Source: MPNP01 sp026709725 (GTDB lineage Bacteria; Pseudomonadota; Alphaproteobacteria; Rhodobacterales; Rhodobacteraceae). Taken from it: a stretch of DNA of 64,000 nt. How positions within the stretch are numbered: position 1 is the first letter of the stretch; each line of letters begins with the position of its first letter. Positions 55,598-64,000 of this stretch are shown piece after piece. Both the position numbers and the translations under genes were made by a program. The notes under the pieces were generated by a model. It saw nothing but the letters and a program-made list of their open reading frames with translations. It searched no databases and was not told the DNA's origin. The DNA lies in the NCBI GenBank assembly GCA_965200805.1, contig OZ241384.1, positions 2,852,001 to 2,916,000 of the forward strand, read 5' to 3'.

Positions 55598-56788
55598 TTG
55601 TATATCCTCTGTGACACGACCGTTGCGACTCTTGATGAATCGCCCGGGTATGGGCTGATTGAGGATGCAGCGCTTGTCATTGAGGGTGAGACCATCGGCT
55701 GGGTTGGACCCCGCCGGGAGATGCCCGATTCGCTTGAATCGGGAAAGAGGGTATCGCTCGGCGGCCGATTGACAACACCGGCCCTCATCGACTGCCATAC
55801 TCATATCGTGTTCGGCGGGAATCGTGCAAAAGAGTTTGAGATGCGTCTTGAGGGCGCAAGCTATGAAGCGATCGCAAGGGCAGGCGGCGGGATTGTTTCA
55901 ACGGTGGAAGCGACGCGGAACGCTCCCGAAGAGGTGTTGCTCAGGGATGCGCTCAGCCGCGTTGATGCACTGATTGCTCAAGGTGTTGCCACCATTGAAA
56001 TCAAATCCGGCTATGGTCTGGATACGGATACAGAACTCAAGATGCTGCATGTTGCCCGTGCGATTGGAGATGTGCGACCAGTCCGTGTTCGAACAAGTTT
56101 TCTGGGTGCGCATGCAGTGCCGTCCGGTGTGGGTGCAGACACGTATATTGATGATATCTGCATTCCCGCATTGCGGAAGGCCCATGCGCTCGGTCTCGTT
56201 GATGCGGTCGACGGGTTCTGTGAAAAGATTGCATTTTCTCCCGGGCAGATTCAACGGGTTTTTGATGTCGCCGCCGCGCTTGATCTTCCGGTCAGACTGC
56301 ACGCGGAACAGCTGAGCCATCAAGGGGGTGCCAGACTCGCGGCGGACTATGGCGCCCTGTCGGCTGATCATCTGGAATATGCGGATGTCGGCGATGTGCG
56401 GGCGCTGGCGGAAGCCGGATCCGTTGCCGTCCTGCTGCCAGGCGCTTTCTACACGCTGCATGAGACACAGCGGCCACCCGTGAAATCCCTGCGGGGACAT
56501 GGGGTGCCCATGGCAGTCGCCACGGACTGGAATCCCGGATCATCACCGTTGGGATCTCCCCTGCTTGCGATGAACATGGCCTCAACCCTTTTTGGCCTGA
56601 CACCCGGTGAGGCACTTGCCGGAGCAACGCGCCACGCTGCCCGCGCGCTCGGTCTCGCTGATTGCGGGACCATCACCCCCGGCCTGCGTGCGGATTTATG
56701 CGTTTGGGACGTGCACACGCCGGCCGAAATCACATACCTGATCGGGCAGAACCCGCTCGGCATGCGTATTTTTGGAGGCCGGTTGTGA
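55598..56788 (+). CDS. hutI: Imidazolonepropionase
   Basis: HutI hydrolyses imidazolone-5-propionate to formimino-glutamate, the third step of histidine degradation. The 396-residue amidohydrolase has the metal-ligand motif DCHTHIVFGGNRAKEFEMRLEGASYEAIARAGGGI, then EIKSGYGLDTDTELKML, LHAEQLSHQGGARLAADYGALSADHLEY and ATDWNPGSSPLGSPLLAMNMA. It uses a TTG start (TTG 55598) with a GAAAG-type site upstream. Its stop overlaps the hutH GTG start. Confidence 0.95.
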   Translation: MYILCDTTVATLDESPGYGLIEDAALVIEGETIGWVGPRREMPDSLESGKRVSLGGRLTTPALIDCHTHIVFGGNRAKEFEMRLEGASYEAIARAGGGIVSTVEATRNAPEEVLLRDALSRVDALIAQGVATIEIKSGYGLDTDTELKMLHVARAIGDVRPVRVRTSFLGAHAVPSGVGADTYIDDICIPALRKAHALGLVDAVDGFCEKIAFSPGQIQRVFDVAAALDLPVRLHAEQLSHQGGARLAADYGALSADHLEYADVGDVRALAEAGSVAVLLPGAFYTLHETQRPPVKSLRGHGVPMAVATDWNPGSSPLGSPLLAMNMASTLFGLTPGEALAGATRHAARALGLADCGTITPGLRADLCVWDVHTPAEITYLIGQNPLGMRIFGGRL

Positions 56789-58305
56789 GCGTTGTCCTGC
56801 AACCCGGCTCGACCAGCCTCGACACGCTGGCGATGCTCTGGCGGAACGCGGACCCGGCCCATCTTGATCCGGTCGTTCGTCGGGATGTGGAGGCATCGGC
56901 GACCACCGTTGCGCAGGCGGCACAGGGCAATGAGCCGATCTATGGCGTCAATACCGGTTTTGGAAAACTGGCGACGATCCGCATTGCACCGGAAGATGCG
57001 GCAACGCTGCAGCGAAACCTGATCCTCAGCCATTGCTGCGGTGTCGGCGGCCCGCTTGATCCCGACACATCGCGCTTGATGATGGTTCTCAAACTCCTGT
57101 CTCTCGGGCGCGGAGCATCGGGTGTCCGCTGGGAGGTTTGCGCTCTGCTTGAAGAGATGTTGCAGGCGGGCGTGATCCCGATCATTCCCGATCAGGGTTC
57201 GGTCGGCGCATCAGGTGATCTGGCACCGCTGGCCCACCTTGCAGCGGTCATGATCGGTGAAGGCGAGGCCCTGTTCGCCGGTGTGCGCATGGCCGGACAG
57301 GACGCGCTGGACCGGGCGGGGCTGCAGCCTCTGATCCCTGGTCCAAAAGAGGGGCTGGCACTGATCAACGGGACACAATTCTCGACCGCGTGTGCACTCA
57401 GGGGCCTCTTCGAGGCGGAAAGGCTGATTCGCGGTGCCGTTGTGACATCGGCACTCTCAACCGATGCGGTGATGGGGTCAACAGCATTTTTGCAACCGGA
57501 GATTCATGCCCTGCGCGGCCACCCCGGTCAGATCACGATTGCAGAGGCCCTGTCTGACCTCATGGCCGCAAGTGCAATCCGGGCCAGCCATCTGGAGGGC
57601 GATGCCCGGGTTCAGGATCCGTATTGTGTCCGCTGTCAGCCACAGGTCACGGGTGCAGCTCTGGATCTTCTCCACAGCGCCGCGAAGACACTGCAGATCG
57701 AGGCCAATGCCGTTACCGACAATCCCCTGATCACGCCCGGGGGCATCTGCTCAGGGGGGAATTTTCACGCCGAACCCGTCGCCTTTGCCGCCGATCAGAT
57801 TGCCATTGCCCTGGCCGAGATTGGCGCCATTGCCCAGCGTCGCATTGCGCTGATGGTCGACCCGACACTCAGTTATGACCTGCCGCCATTCCTGACGCCT
57901 GAGCCGGGCCTGAACTCCGGGCTGATGGTTGCCGAGGTGACAGCGGCAGCACTGATGAGTGAGAACAAGCACCTCGCCAACCCCTGCTCGACTGACAGCA
58001 CACCGACATCGGCAAATCAGGAAGATCACGTCAGCATGGCGGCTCATGGCGCCCGGCGGCTGGCCAGGATGTGTGACAATCTTGCCGTTATTCTCGGAGT
58101 GGAAGCGATCTGTGCGGCGCAGGGCATTGAATTCAGGGCACCCCTCACCACATCACCGAAATTGTCAGCCGTGCTCGCCCGTTTGCGCAACGACATTCCG
58201 CCGCTGACCGGGGATCGCTTCCTCGCAGATGATCTTGACATGGCGGCCGGGTTGATTCGCAGCGATGTTCTGGCCAGGGCCGCCGGCCTGGAGCTGAAAC
58301 TGTGA
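56785..58305 (+). CDS. hutH: Histidine ammonia-lyase
   Basis: HutH removes ammonia from histidine to give urocanate. From GTG 56785 (overlapping the hutI stop as GTGA) the protein has 506 residues (VSVVLQPGSTSLDTLAML). The self-forming MIO cofactor is made from Ala-Ser-Gly in DQGSVGASGDLAPLAHLA. NTGFGKLATIRI and DNPLI and SQEDHVSM-like NQEDHVSMAAHGARRL are further signatures. The frame extends to 56662 but that part overlaps hutI and is unsupported. Confidence 0.96.
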   Translation: MSVVLQPGSTSLDTLAMLWRNADPAHLDPVVRRDVEASATTVAQAAQGNEPIYGVNTGFGKLATIRIAPEDAATLQRNLILSHCCGVGGPLDPDTSRLMMVLKLLSLGRGASGVRWEVCALLEEMLQAGVIPIIPDQGSVGASGDLAPLAHLAAVMIGEGEALFAGVRMAGQDALDRAGLQPLIPGPKEGLALINGTQFSTACALRGLFEAERLIRGAVVTSALSTDAVMGSTAFLQPEIHALRGHPGQITIAEALSDLMAASAIRASHLEGDARVQDPYCVRCQPQVTGAALDLLHSAAKTLQIEANAVTDNPLITPGGICSGGNFHAEPVAFAADQIAIALAEIGAIAQRRIALMVDPTLSYDLPPFLTPEPGLNSGLMVAEVTAAALMSENKHLANPCSTDSTPTSANQEDHVSMAAHGARRLARMCDNLAVILGVEAICAAQGIEFRAPLTTSPKLSAVLARLRNDIPPLTGDRFLADDLDMAAGLIRSDVLARAAGLELKL

Positions 58306-59096
58306 CCGGGCTTGATGTCGTTCATGGTGACAGCCCGGTTCTGCTGTCATTTCCGCATACCGGCACAGACCTGCCTGCCGAGACCGCAGCATCACTGAAT
58401 GGGATCGGGCGCAAGCGCACCGATACCGACTGGCATGTTCACCATCTCTACGAAGATCTCCGGCCTGACATGACATCCATCAGAACCCGTATCCATCGTT
58501 ACGTGATCGATGTAAACCGGGACCCGACCGGCGCATCACTCTATCCCGACCGGAATACAACCTCACTGTGCCCTCTTACTGATTTCGATGGCAATTCGAT
58601 CTATCGGGATGCCCGTGCCCCGGGCGCAGATGAGGTCGAAAGGCGCCGCATTGCCTGCCACGCTCCCTATCACGCAGCTCTCTCGGTCGAGATCAACCGC
58701 ATCAAGGGCCTGCATGGATTTGCCATCCTCCTTGACTGCCATTCCATACGCTCGCGCATCCCGTTCCTCTTCGATGGCATCCTGCCCGATCTGAACATCG
58801 GGACAGACAACGGCTCCACATGTGCATCCGGGATTGAAAGCGCAGTCCTCGAAATCTGCGAAGGTGCCAGCGGCTATACCGCTGTGCTCAACGGGCGTTT
58901 CAGGGGAGGGTGGACAGTCCGCCATCATGGGGACCCGCAAAACAGCGTTCATGCCATCCAGATGGAGCTGGCCCAATCGACCTATCTGGAAACTGAAGAG
59001 CCGCCCTGGGATGTCAGCATCCCGAAACGGGACCGACTGCGTGTCCATCTCTCCACATTGCTGAAGACGCTCAACGCCTGGAGGCCCGATGCCTGA
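58302..59096 (+). CDS. hutG: N-formylglutamate deformylase
   Basis: HutG hydrolyses N-formyl-L-glutamate to glutamate and formate, the last step of the HutF route. The 264-residue protein begins VVHGDSPVLLSFPHTGTDLP, has DTDWHVHHLYEDL, RYVIDVNRDPTGASLYP, LLDCHSIRSRIPFLFDG and RGGWTVRHHGDPQNSVHAIQMELAQSTYLE, all characteristic of the amidohydrolase family related to zinc carboxypeptidases. Its GTG start overlaps hutH and its stop overlaps hutU by eight bases. Confidence 0.95.
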   Translation: MTGLDVVHGDSPVLLSFPHTGTDLPAETAASLNGIGRKRTDTDWHVHHLYEDLRPDMTSIRTRIHRYVIDVNRDPTGASLYPDRNTTSLCPLTDFDGNSIYRDARAPGADEVERRRIACHAPYHAALSVEINRIKGLHGFAILLDCHSIRSRIPFLFDGILPDLNIGTDNGSTCASGIESAVLEICEGASGYTAVLNGRFRGGWTVRHHGDPQNSVHAIQMELAQSTYLETEEPPWDVSIPKRDRLRVHLSTLLKTLNAWRPDA

Positions 59097-60762
59097 ACTC
59101 CGCCGGAACACCCGGGACATCTTTCCTCCGACCGGGCCGGATCTGAATGCAAAATCCTGGCAGACCGAGGCGCCGCTGCGCATGCTGATGAACAACCTGC
59201 ATCCCGATGTTGCTGAAAACCCCCAGGAGCTGGTGGTCTATGGCGGCATCGGGCGGGCCAGCCGGACCTGGGAGGATTTTGACCGGATTGTGGCAAGCCT
59301 CATGGACCTTGAAGCCGATGAAACACTCGTCGTTCAGTCGGGCAAACCGGTTGCAATCATCAATACGCACACTGACGCACCCCGCGTTCTCATCGCCAAC
59401 TCGAACCTCGTTCCGCACTGGGCCAACTGGGATCATTTCAACCAACTCGACCGAAAGGGCCTGATGATGTTCGGCCAGATGACCGCCGGATCATGGATCT
59501 ACATCGGAACCCAGGGGATTGTTCAGGGCACCTATGAAACCTTCGCCGAGGCCGGTCGCCAGCACTACAACGGCACGCTTGGAGGCAGGTGGATCCTGAC
59601 AGCCGGTCTCGGGGGCATGGGTGGTGCGCAGCCACTGGCATCTGTCTTCGCCGGTGCCTGCTGTCTCGCTGTCGAGTGCAATCCTGACAGCATCGATTTT
59701 CGCCTGCGAACGAACTACCTTGATGAAAGGGCCGGAACGCTTGATGAAGCGCTGGCCATGATCGATCGCTGGACGGAGGCAGGGGAGGCAAAATCCGTTG
59801 GTCTTCTCGGCAACGCCGCCGATATCTTCCCTGAGATTCACCGCCGCGGCATTCGCCCCGACATTGTCACAGACCAGACAAGTGCCCATGATCCGTTGAA
59901 TGGATACCTGCCGCAGGGGTGGACGATGGCCGCATGGCGGGAGAAGCGGGAGAGTGACCCCAAATCTGTCGAGGCGGCGGCACGTGCATCAATGAAAGTC
60001 CAGGTGGGAGCGATGGTCGACTTCTGGAACGACGGCATCCCCGTTCTCGACTACGGCAACAACATCCGGCAGGTGGCCCTTGATGAAGGGCTGGACAATG
60101 CCTTTGCTTTCCCGGGATTTGTTCCGGCCTATATTCGTCCACTCTTCTGCCGCGGCATCGGTCCGTTCCGCTGGTGTGCGCTGTCCGGGGATCCGGATGA
60201 TATCCACAAAACCGATCAGGCCATGAAGGCGTTGTTTCCCGAAAACACCCACCTGCACACCTGGCTTGACATGGCTCAGAAGCGGATTGCCTTTCAGGGA
60301 CTTCCCGCCCGGATTTGCTGGATTGGACTGGGTGACCGGCACCGCGCCGGTCTCATGCTCAATGACATGGTCGCCCGCGGTGATCTCAAGGCCCCGATCG
60401 TCATTGGCCGTGATCATCTTGACAGCGGCTCGGTTGCGTCCCCGAACCGTGAAACCGAGGCCATGCTGGATGGCTCGGATGCCGTGTCTGACTGGCCGCT
60501 GCTGAACGCTCTCGTGAATACAGCATCGGGAGCGACCTGGGTCAGTCTGCATCACGGTGGGGGCGTCGGGATGGGTTTCAGCCAGCATGCCGGTGTCGTG
60601 ATCTGTGCCGATGGGACACCCGAAGCTGCGAGGCGTCTGGGGCGCGTGCTTTGGAATGATCCGGCTTCCGGCGTCTGGCGACATGCTGATGCCGGCTACG
60701 ATGCGGCCATTGCCTGCGCAAGGGAACATGGACTCCGGCTGCCGGGAATCCTGGGGAATTGA
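59089..60762 (+). CDS. hutU: Urocanate hydratase
   Basis: Urocanase adds water to urocanate using NAD+ as an electrophile. The 557-residue length is standard. It has VYGGIGRASRTWEDF and GGMGGAQPLASVFAGACCLAVECNP at the NAD site. The active-site Cys lies in RPLFCRGIGPFRW, and GRDHLDSGSVASPNRETEAMLDGSDAVSDWPLLNALVNTASGATWVSLHHGGGVGMGFSQH marks the C-terminal core. It is the last of four coupled hut genes. A TRAP transporter starts 100 bases downstream. Confidence 0.97.
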   Translation: MPELRRNTRDIFPPTGPDLNAKSWQTEAPLRMLMNNLHPDVAENPQELVVYGGIGRASRTWEDFDRIVASLMDLEADETLVVQSGKPVAIINTHTDAPRVLIANSNLVPHWANWDHFNQLDRKGLMMFGQMTAGSWIYIGTQGIVQGTYETFAEAGRQHYNGTLGGRWILTAGLGGMGGAQPLASVFAGACCLAVECNPDSIDFRLRTNYLDERAGTLDEALAMIDRWTEAGEAKSVGLLGNAADIFPEIHRRGIRPDIVTDQTSAHDPLNGYLPQGWTMAAWREKRESDPKSVEAAARASMKVQVGAMVDFWNDGIPVLDYGNNIRQVALDEGLDNAFAFPGFVPAYIRPLFCRGIGPFRWCALSGDPDDIHKTDQAMKALFPENTHLHTWLDMAQKRIAFQGLPARICWIGLGDRHRAGLMLNDMVARGDLKAPIVIGRDHLDSGSVASPNRETEAMLDGSDAVSDWPLLNALVNTASGATWVSLHHGGGVGMGFSQHAGVVICADGTPEAARRLGRVLWNDPASGVWRHADAGYDAAIACAREHGLRLPGILGN

Positions 60763-60865
60763 CCGGCGAGACAAGATATTTCCATGCCAGGGAGAGGAGA
60801 ACAGGAATGATCTGAACACAGAAAAATCAAGCATTTTACACTGACCGAACAACAGGAGATTTATG

Positions 60866-61951
60866 ATGAAAAGACGTACATTCTTGAAAACAGGCACGTT
60901 GGGGCTTGCAGCTGCATCGCTCGCGGCTCCGGCCATTGCCGAGGGAACTGCACAATGGAAGATGGTGACAGCCTGGCCAAAAAACCTGCCCGGACCCGGC
61001 GTCGCAGCCCGGACACTTGCCGATCGTATCACTGCACTTTCCGGTGGTCGCATTGAGGTAAAACTGTTTGCGGCGGGTGAACTGGTTCCGGGGCGCGGCG
61101 TCTTCGATGCCGTCAGTGAGGGCACAGCCGAACTCTATCACGCAGTCCCTGCCTACTGGGGGTCGAAGTCAAAAGGGATCTTGCTTTTTGGCTCCCAACC
61201 CTTCGGCTTGCGGGCAGATGAACAGTTTGGCTGGCTCTTCCACGGTGGCGGGCAGGCCCTCTATGATGAAATGTATGCACGCCACAACCTCAAGCCATTC
61301 CTCTGCGGCAACTCAGGGCCGCAATGGGGCGGGTGGTTCAGGAGCGAGATCAATTCAGTGGATGACCTGCGCGGGCTGAAATTCCGCACAACGGGCCTGG
61401 CTTCCGAAATGGCCTCAAAAATCGGCATGGCGGCTGAGGCAATGTCGGGCCCGGCCATGTTCCAGGCGCTCCAGACGGGTGCTCTTGATGCAGGTGAGTT
61501 TATCGGACCGTGGACAGACAGTTCACTTGGATACTTCCAGGTTGCGAAAAACTACTACTGGCCGGGGGTTGGTGAGCCATCCTCTGCCGAGGAGTGCGCC
61601 GTGAATATGGATGTGTTCAATGCACTGCCGGTCGATTTGCAGCAGGCCGTCAGCCTCGCCTGCGAAAGTCTCTACAACCCGGTCTGGACTGAATACACGA
61701 CCAAGCATGCGACATCCCTCGCAAAACTGGTCAGGGACGAAGGGGTTCAGGTCAGGCGCTTTCCCGAGAGCGTCATTGACGCAATGGGTGTTGCAGCGGC
61801 TGAGGTCATTGATGAGTTGCGGCAGGACAGCGATGAGCTCGTCAGACGCATCACCGAGAGCTATCTTGCGTATCGAGACAGCGTCGGTGCCTACATGACC
61901 TACGCCGACAACGGCCAGATGAACGCCCGTGCCGTCGTCCTCGGCTATTGA
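60866..61951 (+). CDS. dctP: TRAP transporter substrate-binding protein (DctP/TakP type)
   Basis: This 361-residue extracytoplasmic receptor has a twin-arginine-type signal (MKRRTFLKTGTLGLAAASLA). Mature features are WPKNLPGPGVAARTLADRI, ELYHAVPAYWGSKSKGILLFGSQPFGL, GNSGPQWGGWFRSEINSVDDLRGLKFR and GALDAGEFIGPWTDSSLGYFQVAKNYYWPG, close to TakP-like 2-oxoacid binders. ATG 60866 has AGGAG upstream; ATG 60863 is adjacent. Placement after hutU suggests a role in uptake of histidine-pathway compounds or other organic acids; the ligand is not established. Confidence 0.9.
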   Translation: MKRRTFLKTGTLGLAAASLAAPAIAEGTAQWKMVTAWPKNLPGPGVAARTLADRITALSGGRIEVKLFAAGELVPGRGVFDAVSEGTAELYHAVPAYWGSKSKGILLFGSQPFGLRADEQFGWLFHGGGQALYDEMYARHNLKPFLCGNSGPQWGGWFRSEINSVDDLRGLKFRTTGLASEMASKIGMAAEAMSGPAMFQALQTGALDAGEFIGPWTDSSLGYFQVAKNYYWPGVGEPSSAEECAVNMDVFNALPVDLQQAVSLACESLYNPVWTEYTTKHATSLAKLVRDEGVQVRRFPESVIDAMGVAAAEVIDELRQDSDELVRRITESYLAYRDSVGAYMTYADNGQMNARAVVLGY

Positions 61952-61959
61952 TCCCGGCA

Positions 61960-61986
61960 GAACCCGGCCCATCAGGGGCCGGGTTC
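61960..61986 (+). promoter_or_regulatory. Hairpin between dctP and dctQ
   Basis: GAACCCGGCCC and GGGCCGGGTTC form a perfect 11-base stem with a five-base loop, just after the dctP stop. There is no U-tract, so it more likely slows transcription or protects the dctP message than fully terminates. Such elements raise binding-protein levels over membrane subunits. Confidence 0.55.
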
Positions 61987-62004
61987 ATCGGTCGGCGGTG
62001 TGTG

Positions 62005-62499
62005 ATGTCCGCACTCGCTGACCGGCTGGACAGTCTCAACACATTGATTGCCAGGCTGGTCCGCTGGCTTGTCATCATCATGGTTTTTATCCAGTTCGGG
62101 AGTGTCCTTGGGCGCTATGTCTTCGGCGTGAATTCGATCGCCATTCAGGAAAGCGTCCTCTATATGCATGCAACGCTGTTCATGCTGGGAGCTGGTTACA
62201 CGCTGCTGATCGATGGCCATGTTCGTGTCGATGTCTTCTATGCCAGACTCTCCGCATCATCGCGTCGGAAGATTGACATCCTCGGACATCTTTTCCTGTT
62301 GATGCCCGCGATGCTCGCACTCCTCTACTGGTCCTGGCCATCGGTCAGGAATTCATGGGCCATCCTTGAAGGCCCCATCTCGGTTGGCGGGATCGAGGCT
62401 GTCTATCTGCTCAAATCCCTCATCCCCGCATTCTGCATTCTGATCATGATCCAATCGTTTTCCATTCTCCTCAGACTGCTCTCAACTGCCAGCAAATGA
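62005..62499 (+). CDS. dctQ: TRAP transporter small permease (DctQ)
   Basis: This is a 164-residue membrane protein with four hydrophobic segments, typical of DctQ. RWLVIIMVFIQFGSVLGRYVFGVNSIAIQESVLYMHATLFMLGAGYTLLIDGHVRVDVFY carries the conserved GHVRVDxFY motif. ATG 62005 is used because it starts after the hairpin; the frame is open to 61948 but that overlaps dctP. Its stop overlaps the dctM start. Confidence 0.92.
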   Translation: MSALADRLDSLNTLIARLVRWLVIIMVFIQFGSVLGRYVFGVNSIAIQESVLYMHATLFMLGAGYTLLIDGHVRVDVFYARLSASSRRKIDILGHLFLLMPAMLALLYWSWPSVRNSWAILEGPISVGGIEAVYLLKSLIPAFCILIMIQSFSILLRLLSTASK

Positions 62500-64000
62500 C
62501 AGATTCCCTTGATCTGATCATGTTCGCAGCCCTTATGGTTGCCATCCTCTCCGGCTTTCCCGTGGCCTTCTCCATTGCCGGTACCGCCGTTGCCTTTGCC
62601 TTTATCGGCCATTTCGCAGGAGCGATGGACATCGCTCTTCTCGGCGCTCTCGGTCAACGCGTCTTTGGCCTGATCTCCAACCAGACCCTGATTGCCATAC
62701 CGGTCTTTATTCTCATGGGCACAATCCTTGAGAAAAGCCACGTCGCCGAGACCCTGCTTGATACGATGGGTCGTCTGTTCGGTCAGATTCGCGGCGGGCT
62801 GGGAATCTCGGTTGTCCTCGTGGGTGCCCTGCTTGCTGCATCGACCGGCATTGTCGGCGCAACAGTTGTCGCAATGGGATTGATTGCGCTGCCATCGATG
62901 CTTCGTGCCGGCTATTCAAAACCGTTCGCCGCCGGAATCGTCTGCACCGCCGGGACCCTCGGCCAGATCATCCCGCCGTCGACCCTGCTCATCATCCTTT
63001 CCGATGTGATGTCCAACGCATTCCAGCAGGCCCAGTACGAACAGGGGACGTTCAGCGTCGAAGCCCTTTCAGTTGGACAGTTTTTTGCTGCAGCACTGAT
63101 TCCAGGACTGATTCTTGTCCTTCTCTACCTGCTCTATGTTCTTGTCCGCGGGTTCCTCTTCCCGACAGACGCCCCACCTGTCTTTGAGATTTCCCGTCCT
63201 TCCCATCGCGATATCGCCTTCGCAGTCCTGCCTCCCATCGCCCTTATTACCGCTGTCCTCGGCTCCATTCTCGGCGGTATTGCAACCCCGACGGAAGCCG
63301 CCTCTGTCGGTGCCATTGGTGCCCTCATCATGGCCGGCATGCACCAGGGCGGCAACCGCCGTCTTCTGCTGTCAGGTGCCGCTGCACTGGTGCTGGCTTT
63401 TATCGTATCGGGAGCGTTTCCGGTCAGGCTGCAAAGGGAAGCGGTGGAGGCATCCGCCTACCTTCTGGCCCTGTTCTATTGTGTCCTGATCGCTCTCGGC
63501 ATCCTCGCCATCCTTGCTGCAGCCCGCTCAGGCCTCAGGACAGGCGTGCTTGGCCAGTCTGCAACATCAACCCTGACCATGACGGCAATGATCTTTGCCA
63601 CGATCCTTGCCGCAGGCTTCTTTTCACTGGTGTTGATTGGTCTCGGCGGCGAAGAGCGCGTTGTCACGATTCTCGCCCGGCTCCCGGGCGATGCCACCGG
63701 CGCATTGGTCTTCACCATGGTGTTCCTGTTCATCCTTGGCTTCTTTCTGGACTTCGTGGAGATCGCTGTCATTGTCCTGCCGCTGGTCGCCCCCCAGCTG
63801 ATCGTGATGGGGCACGATCCGATCTGGCTCGGCATGCTCATCGCCATCAACCTGCAGACAAGTTTCCTGACCCCGCCCTTTGGATTTTCGCTCTTCTATC
63901 TGCGAGGCGTTGCCCCAAAAGACATGACAACCACCGCTATCTATCGTGGCGTTCTTCCCTTCATCGCTCTCCAGATCCTCGGCATGTACCTCGTCTTCCA
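62496..64000 (+). CDS. dctM: TRAP transporter large permease (DctM), cut by window edge
   Basis: ATG 62496 overlaps the dctQ stop as ATGA and the frame stays open for about 501 codons to the right edge. It encodes many membrane segments, including SGFPVAFSIAGTAVAFAF, PVFILMGTILEKS, STGIVGATVVAMGLIALPSML, GTLGQIIPPSTLLIIL, ILGGIATPTEAASVGAIGALI and INLQTSFLTPPFGFSLFYLRG, all DctM signatures. It forms the sodium- or proton-driven channel with DctQ. The extra length between the two halves suggests the large-loop subgroup seen with TakP-type receptors. Confidence 0.95.
   Translation, partial: MTDSLDLIMFAALMVAILSGFPVAFSIAGTAVAFAFIGHFAGAMDIALLGALGQRVFGLISNQTLIAIPVFILMGTILEKSHVAETLLDTMGRLFGQIRGGLGISVVLVGALLAASTGIVGATVVAMGLIALPSMLRAGYSKPFAAGIVCTAGTLGQIIPPSTLLIILSDVMSNAFQQAQYEQGTFSVEALSVGQFFAAALIPGLILVLLYLLYVLVRGFLFPTDAPPVFEISRPSHRDIAFAVLPPIALITAVLGSILGGIATPTEAASVGAIGALIMAGMHQGGNRRLLLSGAAALVLAFIVSGAFPVRLQREAVEASAYLLALFYCVLIALGILAILAAARSGLRTGVLGQSATSTLTMTAMIFATILAAGFFSLVLIGLGGEERVVTILARLPGDATGALVFTMVFLFILGFFLDFVEIAVIVLPLVAPQLIVMGHDPIWLGMLIAINLQTSFLTPPFGFSLFYLRGVAPKDMTTTAIYRGVLPFIALQILGMYLVF

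Noticed and set aside
1..64000. CRISPR arrays, prophage, replication origin or rRNA genes
   Set aside because: No regularly spaced short repeats, phage structural genes, DnaA-box clusters or rRNA-like sequence were seen.

Overview
The window looks like a chromosome segment of an alphaproteobacterium with moderately high GC. The evidence is gene order and family type. A ribosomal S6 gene is divergent from a fabD-fabG-acpP-fabF-mltG run. Pyruvate dehydrogenase E1-beta carries a fused lipoyl domain. There is a tkt/coiled-coil/zapA junction and a monothiol glutaredoxin-bolA pair. A ppiD-trpEGDC-moaC-moeA-lexA-gltX-gltA block and a HutF-type histidine pathway complete the picture. I cannot name a genus.

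Left part (1-12.7 kb): rpsF runs off the left edge on the minus strand. Between it and fabD sits an accessory locus holding a large Calx-beta repeat autotransporter. Its repeats include perfect kilobase copies, and it is split from its beta-barrel by what looks like a one-base frameshift. Fatty-acid synthesis genes, mltG and cysE follow on the plus strand.

Middle-left (12.7-23.2 kb): a minus-strand cluster holds a ROK regulator, an M20 amidohydrolase, two paralogous sugar-type binding proteins, one permease, a YhfX-like PLP enzyme, one ABC ATPase and a SIS-domain isomerase/deaminase. It looks like an uptake and catabolism operon for an N-acylated amino-sugar-like compound and is the best candidate for an undescribed system. 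Transposase remnants lie inside it and beside it.

Central housekeeping (23.2-40.4 kb): pdhABC, ftsB, pgk, gap and tkt on the minus strand; a coiled-coil gene with zapA on the plus strand; a decayed serine recombinase; grxD-bolA; a LysR regulator; glnE; and gltA.

Right part (40.4-64 kb): a 1.8-kb near-empty stretch is followed by gltX, lexA, moeA-moaC, trpCDGE and ppiD. Then come an aminotransferase and a complete histidine degradation locus (hutC-hutF divergent from hutI-hutH-hutG-hutU). A TRAP transporter (dctP-dctQ-dctM) closes the window, with dctM cut by the right edge.

All functional calls are from sequence reading alone; no similarity search was run.
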